In this document: piece by piece, positions 17,914 through 24,670 of the stretch
How the letters are laid out: every line of letters starts with the position of its first letter
How positions within the stretch are numbered: position 1 is the stretch's first letter
Source of the DNA: JAQVIJ01 sp041287365
GTDB taxonomy: Bacteria > Desulfobacterota > Dissulfuribacteria > Dissulfuribacterales > DYLC01
Assembly (NCBI GenBank): GCA_041287365.1
Contig: JBEULL010000018.1
Coordinates: forward strand, 62,001 to 126,000
Direction of reading: 5' to 3'
DNA length: 64,000 bases
Program-made: the position numbers and the translations under genes
Notes under the pieces: model-generated
Databases searched by the model: none
Seen by the model: the letters and a program-made list of their open reading frames with translations, nothing else
Told to the model about the DNA's origin: nothing

Positions 17914-19719
17914 TCATGTGGTCTGTCTTTTTGGCCGTTCCGATGCCTTCAAGACCCTTTTGCGCAGCCGGATGCTCTTGGGTGTCACCTCAACCAGTTC
18001 ATCCGTGGCAATCCATTCCAGCGCCTTTTCAAGGGTGATGATGACTGGCGGAATGAGTCTGAGGGCCTCATCCGAGCCCGAGGCGCGAATATTCGTGAGT
18101 TTTTTCTCCTTGGTGACATTTACGTCCAGATCGGTCCCTTTGCTGTTTTCGCCGATGATCATGCCTTCATAGACCTCTGTGCCGGGCTCTATGAAGGTCG
18201 CACCCCTTGGTTGCAGATGGAACAGGGCATAGGTATTGGACTTGCCCATTCTGTCGGATACCATTGCACCTGTGCCGCGTTCGGTGATCTGCCCCTGCCA
18301 TGGCTTATAGCCGTTGAACAGGCTGTTCAACAGTCCGGTGCCCTTGGTGTCCGTGAGAAACTGAGAACGGTAGCCGATGAGACCCCTTGATGGAATGTCG
18401 AACTCCAGTCTGGCCCTGCCGTGGCCGTGATTGGTCATCTTGATGAGTTTTCCTCGTCTGGAACCCAATCCCTGAGTCACTACACCTATGAATTCCTCGG
18501 GGCAGTCCACCACGATCAATTCCATGGGCTCATGGATTACACCGTCTATCTCCTTGGTGATGATCTCGGGTTTGGCTACGCTCAATTCATAGCCTTCCCT
18601 GCGCATGGTCTCGATGAGTATGGCCAGTTGCAGCTCCCCTCTGCCCATCACCTTGAAGGAATCCGTTGAGAGCTTTTCCATTTTGAGGCTGACATTGTGA
18701 AGCAGTTCCTTTTCCAGCCTTTCCAGAAGGTGTCTGGATGTGACGAATTTGCCTTCTTTGCCGGCAAACGGCGAGTTATTTACGGAAAAGACCATGGCTA
18801 TGGTGGGTTCATCCACACAGATGCGCTTCATGGGCTTTGGCCGTTCCAGTTCCACGATGGTGTCGCCGATGGTGATCTCGTCCAGTCCGGATATGGCCAC
18901 GATGTCGCCGGCCTCCGCCTTATCCACCTCTATGCGTCTCAGGCCGTCGTGTGTGTAGAGTACGCTGACTCGAGCCGGAATTATGCCATTTTTCTTGGCT
19001 ATGCCTATGGCGGTCTTGGATTTGAGCACGCCGTTGAAGACTCGGCCTATAGCGAGGCGGCCAACGAAATCGCTGTAATCCAGGCTTGTTATGAGCAACT
19101 GAAGGGGTGCGGTAAGATCACCTGATGGAGGCGGAATAGTGCGCAATATCTCTTTGAACAACGGCTTCATGTCCTTGGGTTCATCATTCAGATTTCGAAT
19201 GGCGAAACCCTTCTTGGCGTTGGTGTAGAGTACCGGAAATTCCAGTTGTTCGTCGTTGGCATTCAGGTCGATGAAGAGATCATAGACCTCGTTCAATACC
19301 TCCTGGGGTCTGGCGTCTTGCCGATCTATCTTGTTTATGACCAGAATGGGTGGAAGCCCCAGTTCCAGGGCCTTTTTGAGGACATAGCGGGTCTGCGGCA
19401 GGGGGCCTTCCGCTGCATCCACCAGAAGCACCACCCCATCCACGATCTGAAGGGTGCGTTCCACCTCACCGCCGAAGTCTGCATGGCCGGGTGTGTCCAC
19501 TATATTTATTTTTACATCTTCGTAGTGAATGGCAGTGTTCTTGGCCAGAATTGTGATGCCTCGCTCGCGCTCCAGGGCGTTTGAATCCATGACGCGCTCT
19601 TCAACACGCTGGTTCTCTCTGAAGACGCCACTTTGCCAAAGCATGGCATCCACTAACGTGGTTTTGCCATGATCCACATGGGCGATGATGGCGACATTTC
19701 TGTATTGAAGGGCGCTCAT
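17914..19719 (-). CDS. typA: Translational GTPase TypA/BipA
   Basis: The 601-residue protein is standard for TypA. GTPase motifs are AHVDHGKTT (G1), RGITI (G2), DTPGHADF (G3) and NKIDR (G4). The elongation-factor-like domains II, III and V follow, and then the TypA-specific C-terminal domain (GTGLLNSLFNGYKPW... NVTKEKKLTNIRASGSDEAL). TypA binds ribosomes and assists 50S assembly and stress or low-temperature growth. A ribosome site AAGGAG lies rather far (13 bases) upstream. The DsrE-like gene lies 33 bp upstream on the same strand. Confidence 0.95.
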   Translation of the reverse strand: MSALQYRNVAIIAHVDHGKTTLVDAMLWQSGVFRENQRVEERVMDSNALERERGITILAKNTAIHYEDVKINIVDTPGHADFGGEVERTLQIVDGVVLLVDAAEGPLPQTRYVLKKALELGLPPILVINKIDRQDARPQEVLNEVYDLFIDLNANDEQLEFPVLYTNAKKGFAIRNLNDEPKDMKPLFKEILRTIPPPSGDLTAPLQLLITSLDYSDFVGRLAIGRVFNGVLKSKTAIGIAKKNGIIPARVSVLYTHDGLRRIEVDKAEAGDIVAISGLDEITIGDTIVELERPKPMKRICVDEPTIAMVFSVNNSPFAGKEGKFVTSRHLLERLEKELLHNVSLKMEKLSTDSFKVMGRGELQLAILIETMRREGYELSVAKPEIITKEIDGVIHEPMELIVVDCPEEFIGVVTQGLGSRRGKLIKMTNHGHGRARLEFDIPSRGLIGYRSQFLTDTKGTGLLNSLFNGYKPWQGQITERGTGAMVSDRMGKSNTYALFHLQPRGATFIEPGTEVYEGMIIGENSKGTDLDVNVTKEKKLTNIRASGSDEALRLIPPVIITLEKALEWIATDELVEVTPKSIRLRKRVLKASERPKRQTT

Positions 19720-19752
19720 TTTTTTTGTAATTCTCCTTGTTTTTATTGTTTG

Positions 19753-20100
19753 TTATGGTCTGACATATATCCAGCCGTTTTGCTGGAGCTCAACTAATTT
19801 TCTGATGCCGGATGGAGTGGTCTTAAAGACCTCAGCAACCCGTGTAAGGGGGATTTCAAATTTTTTCAGTGCATTTTCACATAGGAGGATCTCACCGCCG
19901 TCAAGCACAACCTGTTTGAGCTTGTCGAACACAGGCCGATTGCACTGGCCGCAGATGGTGACTGCATCCGCATTGGCGACCATACAGACCATCAAGTTGT
20001 CATCTGGTTCTTTGGTTTTGAAAAAATTGATTGCGTTTGTGGCCGCCACTTCCCAGCGATCCACTTGAGCGACATGCAGCAACAATTTTAGTTCAGCCAT
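19753..20100 (-). CDS. DsrE/DsrF-like family protein
   Basis: This 115-residue protein has the small alpha/beta fold of the DsrE/F group. The order is an N-terminal strand with LLLHVAQVDRW, then NLMVCMVANADAVT and a CGQC pair in TICGQCNRP. A conserved single cysteine (GEILLCENALKKF) near residue 85 is where sulfur-carrying members have their persulfide Cys. The C-terminal half ends in a short basic segment. Some members relay sulfur in sulfur oxidation or tRNA thiolation, while others have unknown roles. It lies upstream of typA and has an AAGGAG ribosome site seven bases from the ATG. Confidence 0.65.
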   Translation of the reverse strand: MAELKLLLHVAQVDRWEVAATNAINFFKTKEPDDNLMVCMVANADAVTICGQCNRPVFDKLKQVVLDGGEILLCENALKKFEIPLTRVAEVFKTTPSGIRKLVELQQNGWIYVRP

Positions 20101-20169
20101 GGTATGCTCCTTTTGATAAAATTTGAAACTATATAATATACATTAGACAAGGAGGATTTGAAAGATAAA

Positions 20170-20865
20170 ATGCAATATGAACAACCACTGATTGCAGGTA
20201 TTTTGATTCGCAGATACAAGCGATTTCTTTCAGAGGTGCGTCTGATGGATGGGACGGTTGTGCTGGCCCATTGTCCCAACTCCGGGGCCATGACCACCTG
20301 CTGTGAGCCGGGCCGTCCCGTGTTCCTCTCGAGGAGTATGAATCCTGGCCGCAAATGTCCCTACACATGGGAGCTTTACGAGGCAGAAGGTGGTCTGGTT
20401 TGCGTGAATACGCAGGTACCGAATCGTGTGGTATATGACTCAGTGGTTGCCGGCAAAATCCTTGAACTCAGGGGCTATCAGGAGGTAGCCCGAGAGGTCG
20501 GTTTCGAGGATGCCAGATTCGATATCTGTCTCAAGGCTGCTGAAAGGCCCGCATGTTTTGTGGAGGTGAAGAACTGCACACTGCTGCACAAGGATCTCAT
20601 TATGTTCCCTGATGCCGTGACCAGGCGAGGGGTCAAACACCTGGAGGTATTGATGAGGGCCAGGGCCCTGGGATGCAGGGCCGTGATGTTTTACTTTGTG
20701 GCAAGGCCGGAGGGCAAAGGTTTCGCCATCGCCGGGCATATCGATTCGGTCTATGCCGCTACACTTCTGAAGGCTGTAAGGGTGGGAGTCGAGGTACTGG
20801 CATATCGGGCTATCAGCACACCGACGTCTGTAGAGATAGGTGAGCCGGTGCCTCTGGTGTTATAA
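20170..20865 (+). CDS. sfsA: Sugar fermentation stimulation protein homologue (nuclease fold)
   Basis: The product is 231 residues from the ATG at 20170. This start places RRYKRFLSEV at the same distance from the N-terminus as in E. coli SfsA. A TTG at 20158 is only three bases from AAGGAGG and is unlikely. The N-terminal OB-like domain contains HCPNSGAM. The C-terminal nuclease-like domain carries FVEVKNCTL and FPDAVTRRGVKHLEVL, which hold the acidic and lysine residues of the PD-(D/E)xK type. SfsA binds DNA, but its physiological function is unsettled. The gene is divergent from the DsrE-like gene, and a TATAAT lies in the A+T-rich gap at 20132-20137. Confidence 0.9.
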   Translation: MQYEQPLIAGILIRRYKRFLSEVRLMDGTVVLAHCPNSGAMTTCCEPGRPVFLSRSMNPGRKCPYTWELYEAEGGLVCVNTQVPNRVVYDSVVAGKILELRGYQEVAREVGFEDARFDICLKAAERPACFVEVKNCTLLHKDLIMFPDAVTRRGVKHLEVLMRARALGCRAVMFYFVARPEGKGFAIAGHIDSVYAATLLKAVRVGVEVLAYRAISTPTSVEIGEPVPLVL

Positions 20866-20868
20866 AAA

Positions 20869-20919
20869 GGGACGGTTCCGATGATTCATTGCTGGTTGTG
20901 AAATGAATGGAACCGTCCT
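20869..20919. terminator. Bidirectional hairpin terminator between sfsA and the DUF2202 gene
   Basis: GGACGGTTCC at 20870-20879 pairs perfectly with GGAACCGTCC at 20909-20918. The stem is extended inside by ATTCATT/AATGAAT. The hairpin sits between the convergent stops of sfsA and the ferritin-like gene. T-rich flanks are weak on the plus side and better on the minus side (AAAA before the stem reads as T residues). Confidence 0.6.
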
Positions 20920-20932
20920 ATTGATTCGAATG

Positions 20933-21625
20933 TTATCTCATTCTACGAGCTTTGCTATTTGTTCCAGCAATGATTTGATTATATTCGTCTAATGTTATGA
21001 ATTGTGGTGTATAGGTTGCGCCAAGGGCTGTTATCTGAAATACAAATGCCCTTAAATGGTTTTCCGATCCACTCTTGAGATTTAAGTAAACGGTTGTGAT
21101 ATCATCGTTGTCAGTGGCTGCCAATTTGGTGTTCAGGTCATGAATGTCCATATCCTCAATGGTTGCGCCAACCTTCAATGCATCCAAGACGGACAGACTG
21201 CCTTGAGCTGTAAGATCGTTATACAGCTTCTGTACAGTGGGATTTTGGAATACACCAGGAGTGTCGTCGGTTACAGGATCCGCTATACCGTATTTGTCGA
21301 GCAAAGACTTGACGGCCTCTGTATGCCTGTTTTCGCTCCGGCTTATGTTATCAAAAATTGCAAGCCCCCACTTTTCAAATAGTGCAAGATATACATCCCT
21401 TGCAAGCTTTTCTTCCTCTCTCATTGCTGTTAACCCTTCCTGTTCAACTGCATCGACATCCTGATATGGCATCGAAAGGGCCACCGATTGAGAATAATTG
21501 TAATTTATTCTTGGAGTTGCCGTTGAAACACCAATCATGGCAGGACCTCTTGCTGCGCTTATGGTTGGAATCGCCAATCCAATTGCCATTAGTGTTGTAA
21601 GAATAATTTTTTTATTGTTTTTCAT
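20933..21625 (-). CDS. Exported ferritin-like DUF2202 protein
   Basis: This 230-residue protein starts with a signal peptide (basic MKNNKK, hydrophobic core, cleavage near ISAARG). The mature part is a DUF2202 four-helix domain. Putative di-metal ligands occur in four helices: REEEKLARDVY near residue 70, SRSENRHTEAV near 96, IEDMDIHDL near 156, and SGSENHLRAF near 187. This is the E...ExxH arrangement of ferritin-like folds, so iron or oxidant handling in the periplasm is likely but not shown. AAGGAG lies six bases upstream of the ATG. It follows the small exported protein gene by 34 bp and is probably expressed from the sigma-54 promoter upstream of that gene. Confidence 0.8.
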   Translation of the reverse strand: MKNNKKIILTTLMAIGLAIPTISAARGPAMIGVSTATPRINYNYSQSVALSMPYQDVDAVEQEGLTAMREEEKLARDVYLALFEKWGLAIFDNISRSENRHTEAVKSLLDKYGIADPVTDDTPGVFQNPTVQKLYNDLTAQGSLSVLDALKVGATIEDMDIHDLNTKLAATDNDDITTVYLNLKSGSENHLRAFVFQITALGATYTPQFITLDEYNQIIAGTNSKARRMR

Positions 21626-21659
21626 GGTATTCTCCTTTTTGTAATTTATTTGCTATGAA

Positions 21660-21956
21660 TTATCTGTTTTTTCTGCCTTTGCCTGAGCCTGTTCCTGTTC
21701 CATTGCAGGTTCCTGTACCCTTGCCAGCATTATTTTGATTTTGTGCGGCATAGAGTTGTTTTTCCTCTGCTGTCTTGCTTTGCCATGCACTTCTAAATGC
21801 ATCCTTTTCTTCTTGAGAAGCATTTTGTAATGTGCCTCTGAATTGAGCCAGTTCCTGAGTCGAATATGAGCTGTAATCAGTTGCCATGATTTGGCTTGCA
21901 GACATGAGAGTGAACATGCCTATACACAATGCTATTGTCTTTTTGTTGCGAAACAT
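21660..21956 (-). CDS. Small exported protein with Gly/Thr-rich tail, unknown function
   Basis: A 98-residue protein with a signal peptide (MFRNKK, hydrophobic core, cleavage near SQIMATDY). A charged helical segment rich in Glu, Lys and Gln (TQELAQFRGTLQNASQEEKDAF) follows. The low-complexity tail alternates Gly, Thr and basic residues around one Cys (GKGTGTCNGTGTGSGKG). I do not recognise a characterised family. It is the first gene of a two-gene unit with the DUF2202 ferritin-like gene. The ribosome site AAAGGA is about ten bases upstream. Confidence 0.7.
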   Translation of the reverse strand: MFRNKKTIALCIGMFTLMSASQIMATDYSSYSTQELAQFRGTLQNASQEEKDAFRSAWQSKTAEEKQLYAAQNQNNAGKGTGTCNGTGTGSGKGRKNR

Positions 21957-22025
21957 TTTGTTATTTTCCTTTCTTTTTGATTTTTTGTTGTATATTCAGC
22001 AGCGCCGCTGTTTGTTTTATTAAAT

Positions 22026-22042
22026 AGCAATGAGTATGCCAA
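22026..22042 (-). promoter_or_regulatory. Sigma-54 (-24/-12) promoter of the exported ferritin-like pair
   Basis: On the minus strand the sequence is TTGGCATACTCATTGCT. This matches the sigma-54 consensus TGGCAC(G)-N4-TTGC(A/T) at all invariant positions. The GG and GC dinucleotides are separated by exactly ten bases, and only the less conserved C and G after TGGCA differ. Transcription would begin near 22015, about 60 bases before the ATG at 21956. It is the only good sigma-54 match I found in the intergenic regions of the window. Confidence 0.6.
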
Positions 22043-22090
22043 TAAATTATTCAATAAATTCAAATAATTGTGTATCTATTTTTAGAAAGA

Positions 22091-22132
22091 TTTTCGACAA
22101 ATGGCTAAGTATTTCGACTAAATTGTCGAAAA
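22091..22132. promoter_or_regulatory. Palindromic upstream activator sites for the sigma-54 promoter
   Basis: Three copies of a half-site occur: TTTTCGACAA at 22091-22100, TTTCGAC at 22112-22118 and GTCGAAA at 22125-22131. The last two form the palindrome TTTCGAC-N6-GTCGAAA. The first is the mirror image of TTGTCGAAAA at 22123-22132. The cluster lies about 75-117 bases upstream of the predicted sigma-54 start, the distance expected for an enhancer-binding activator. It does not match the NifA site TGT-N10-ACA. The remaining ~200 bases up to the birA stop show nothing else I can name. Confidence 0.45.
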
Positions 22133-22335
22133 TTTATATTGCTTTATTTGTTTCGTGCGGCAAATGACCTACCTCGTGAAAAAAGTAATGGCATTTGTGT
22201 ATCATGATAGGCCACAAAATATATATGAACAACAAATGACTCAAGCAGCATAACAGAGGAGAATAAGAAAAGAACAAAAAACTGTATTGACAAACGGGGA
22301 CATTATATCTGGCTGGCTAATGCCACTTTGGACAG

Positions 22336-23109
22336 TTATAAATAGAACAAGGAGCCGTGGTTGACTTCCACAACCCCATCCGCTGTTTCGATGAGCAGGG
22401 CACCGTGTTCAGATATATTTAATGCCTTGCCCATGATTTCCGTCTCGCCCCCCACGATTTTTACATTTTTTCCCAAAGTGTGCGAATGAGCTCTCCAGAG
22501 TTCCATGAGATGGGATAGGTTTTGCTTCTGAATCTGGCTATATATTCCATTCAATGTCCACAAAATGGCATTCAATACCGTATTTCGTGAAATGGAATAG
22601 CCGGCCTCTTTCAGGGAAGTGGCGGTGTGCAATATGGTAGCCTCTGGCTGGCCCTGAAGGTTCAAGCCGATTCCTACCACCACCCACGGCCTTTCTTGCC
22701 CCCCGGGCTGGGCCGCTTCACAGAGTATTCCACCGATTTTTTTGTGATTCAGCAGAATGTCGTTGGGCCATTTGAGGCCGATATCCTTGACTCCAAGTCG
22801 GGTTAGGCCCTGGGCCACGGCTACTCCGACAAAAAGGGTGAGAGATGGGAGTTGACTTGGCATAAGCCGTGGATGGAGCGCCACGGAACAAAAGAGCTGC
22901 TCTCCTGAAAGGGATAGCCAACTTCTTCCCTTGCTCCCCCTTCCTGCGGTCTGTTCGTCGGCATACACGACAAGCCCTTCGATCTTCAGCAGATGTGGTC
23001 GCTTGAGGAGCCAGGTGTTGGTGGAGTCAGTTTTAGCTAAATGAATCCGCTCCCTGCCGATGATCCCTTTTTTGTTTTCGCAATGAATGAATTCTGCCCT
23101 ACTTTTCAT
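22336..23109 (-). CDS. birA: Biotin--protein ligase (no DNA-binding domain)
   Basis: The 257-residue catalytic core has the biotin/AMP-binding motif GRGSKGRSW near residue 57, KWPNDIL near 113, and the small C-terminal SH3-like domain. There is no N-terminal winged helix, so this is a class I ligase that biotinylates proteins but should not repress biotin genes. The obvious target in this window is the biotinyl lysine of PycB (motif EAMKMEN). The gene starts 3 bp after the stop of the SAM hydrolase gene, in a unit with tRNA-Pro and the SpeD-like gene. Confidence 0.9.
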   Translation of the reverse strand: MKSRAEFIHCENKKGIIGRERIHLAKTDSTNTWLLKRPHLLKIEGLVVYADEQTAGRGSKGRSWLSLSGEQLFCSVALHPRLMPSQLPSLTLFVGVAVAQGLTRLGVKDIGLKWPNDILLNHKKIGGILCEAAQPGGQERPWVVVGIGLNLQGQPEATILHTATSLKEAGYSISRNTVLNAILWTLNGIYSQIQKQNLSHLMELWRAHSHTLGKNVKIVGGETEIMGKALNISEHGALLIETADGVVEVNHGSLFYL

Positions 23110-23112
23110 GGG

Positions 23113-23898
23113 TTATGCGGCCACAATCACTGGTATGCCCCTTTGGGCGTGAAAGAATCGGGCAGCACTCCCGTTTCTCACAGCGATCTCCAGCAGCTCA
23201 TAACTTCCTATAATGGCCAGGGGCATAGATATCTCGGCCTGGCTGTAAGCGGTGAGAATCGGAATGCGTATGTCATTTATTTCCACAATGCGTGGCCCAT
23301 TTGTCAGCTGGTTCAGGTGTTTTCTATGGATATTGGTGATGAGATTGCCGAAGCCGTCCACATATTGGACTTCGCCTTTGATTTTGTCTGTATATATTTG
23401 AGGAGATGAAAACGATAGTAATATTGGCTCGTGTTTGGGGCCGAATGCATTCAACGGCGTTCCAAGGCTCAGGTGTGCCGCCACGGGCGCAAAGATATCT
23501 CTACCATGAAATGTTTGACTGATCTGTGAGAGCATGAAATGCTTTTCTGTGATTCTGTGAGAGATGATGGAATCGCCGCAGGCCCTCGCATTTTGTAGCA
23601 CAAGAGTGAATATGCCGTTATCAGGGCCAACAAAATATTGGGTACCTATTTTGCAAACCAGAGCAGCCCGTTCTGTTCCAACGCCCGGGTCAACCACGGC
23701 TAAAAAGATGGTATTTGCCGGAAAATAGGGCGCCGCCATCCTCAAAAAGAAGGCGGCGGTATGGATGTCTTGAGGAGGAACGGAGTGGGTAATGTCTATG
23801 ATAGAGAGATCGGGGTTTATATTCAGCAAAACCCCTTTTATTATGCCTACATAAGGGTCTTGCCAGCCGAAATCAGTGAGTAACGCCACTACGGGCAT
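23113..23898 (-). CDS. SAM hydroxide adenosyltransferase (DUF62, SAM hydrolase)
   Basis: This 261-residue member of the DUF62/chlorinase-fluorinase superfamily cleaves S-adenosylmethionine to adenosine and methionine using water. The N-terminal domain has LLTDFGWQDPYVG and VVDPGVGTERAAL (family Asp and Arg). The conserved histidine lies in FHGRDIFAPVAAHL. The C-terminal domain has YVDGFGNLITNI and GSYELLEIAVRNGSAA. Halogenase-specific features are not expected, since the Asp-Arg-His set is that of the hydrolases. It lies directly downstream of the SpeD-like gene, so two SAM-related genes are adjacent. Confidence 0.88.
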   Translation of the reverse strand: MPVVALLTDFGWQDPYVGIIKGVLLNINPDLSIIDITHSVPPQDIHTAAFFLRMAAPYFPANTIFLAVVDPGVGTERAALVCKIGTQYFVGPDNGIFTLVLQNARACGDSIISHRITEKHFMLSQISQTFHGRDIFAPVAAHLSLGTPLNAFGPKHEPILLSFSSPQIYTDKIKGEVQYVDGFGNLITNIHRKHLNQLTNGPRIVEINDIRIPILTAYSQAEISMPLAIIGSYELLEIAVRNGSAARFFHAQRGIPVIVAA

Positions 23899-23932
23899 GC
23901 ATTTCCTTCAGGAAAGGCATGGAGGTCACCAG

Positions 23933-24385
23933 TCAAGTGTCTTCCATGTCCAGTAGTTGGCCCCTGTGCATCTCTGTGATTGAGATATAGCCTGGCGTCA
24001 GGCCTTCCTTAAGGAGCTCCAATACTTCGTATGCCTTTTCCCTGCCGTTTGCATAGATATCCACTGCCGCGTACTGGTTTTCCGGCCACGTATGTATCAC
24101 AACATGGGCATGAGGAGAGCTGACCGTGGCCGAGACCCCGTGGGGTTTGAACTGATGAGAGCGGATGTTTATATCGCAGGCGGAGTCGTTACCCTTTGCG
24201 CCGTTGGCCAGACGCAGAAATGCCCCTTCTATTTCGGTTGCATTGGCCAGGATATGAAAAGGAGACTGCCACATTTCCACCAGAAGATGGGCATCCATGG
24301 CCATGGAATGACGCGGTTTGTCCACATGACAACACATGTCTTTGGAGCCTTCCGTAATCATGTCCTGCACGCGACACAGTGTCAT
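23933..24385 (-). CDS. SpeD-like protein lacking the self-cleavage Ser and catalytic Cys
   Basis: From the ATG at 24385 (AGGAGG seven bases upstream) the product is 150 residues and aligns throughout with B. subtilis/Thermotoga-type S-adenosylmethionine decarboxylase (DAHLLVEMW, HQFKPHGVS, IHTWPENQYAAVDIYANG). In active enzymes the motif reads ESHLSIHTWPE: the Ser is cleaved to form the pyruvoyl cofactor, and a later FTCG Cys is catalytic. Here the corresponding residues are HAHVVIHTWPE and YANG, so Ser is Ala and Cys is Asn, while the His is kept. Pyruvoyl formation should be impossible. An unprocessed SAM-binding or otherwise repurposed protein is my inference. A frame extending upstream through the tRNA is not translated sequence. 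Confidence 0.8.
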   Translation of the reverse strand: MTLCRVQDMITEGSKDMCCHVDKPRHSMAMDAHLLVEMWQSPFHILANATEIEGAFLRLANGAKGNDSACDINIRSHQFKPHGVSATVSSPHAHVVIHTWPENQYAAVDIYANGREKAYEVLELLKEGLTPGYISITEMHRGQLLDMEDT

Positions 24386-24443
24386 GTCCACCTCCTTGTT
24401 GAAAAGTAAAAAATGAAAATAAAAACAGATGATAAAATGCAAA

Positions 24444-24520
24444 TGGTCGGGACGAGAGGATTTGAACCTCCGGCCCCCTGAACCCCATTCAGGTGCGCTA
24501 CCAGTCTGCGCTACGTCCCG
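24444..24520 (-). tRNA. tRNA-Pro (anticodon GGG)
   Basis: The minus strand folds as a full cloverleaf. The 7-bp acceptor stem is CGGGACG/CGTCCCG, followed by discriminator A and an encoded CCA at 24446-24444. The anticodon stem CCTGA/TCAGG encloses the loop ATGGGGT, giving anticodon GGG (proline, codon CCC). The T arm contains GGTTCAAATCC. It lies 58 bp upstream of the SpeD-like gene and may be cotranscribed with it. Confidence 0.95.
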
Positions 24521-24543
24521 GACCAGCATTCAAAAAACAAGAT

Positions 24544-24572
24544 TTCATAACATGTTTGGCTTAAACAGTCAA
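24544..24572 (-). promoter_or_regulatory. Sigma-70 promoter of the tRNA-Pro/speD-like unit
   Basis: On the minus strand TTGACT (24572-24567) is followed after exactly 17 bases by TATGAA (24549-24544). The start would be about 17 bases before the tRNA. No separate promoter is evident between the tRNA and the SpeD-like gene, so the protein genes may depend on this one. Confidence 0.5.
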
Positions 24573-24670
24573 TAAGCTATGTCATTTGATTTGAATATCT
24601 TTGTGTGTTAACATAAAAAACTGTGATAAAATTGTAAGAGAAACGAACAGTTCTTCGATGGAAGGTGTCC

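Noticed and set aside
22091..22132. NifA or Fnr binding site
   Set aside because: There is no TGT-N10-ACA and no TTGAT-N4-ATCAA; the half-site is TTTCGAC.
24386..24529. N-terminal extension of the SpeD-like protein to 24529
   Set aside because: The extra codons run through the tRNA-Pro gene, and the ATG at 24385 has its own AGGAGG site.
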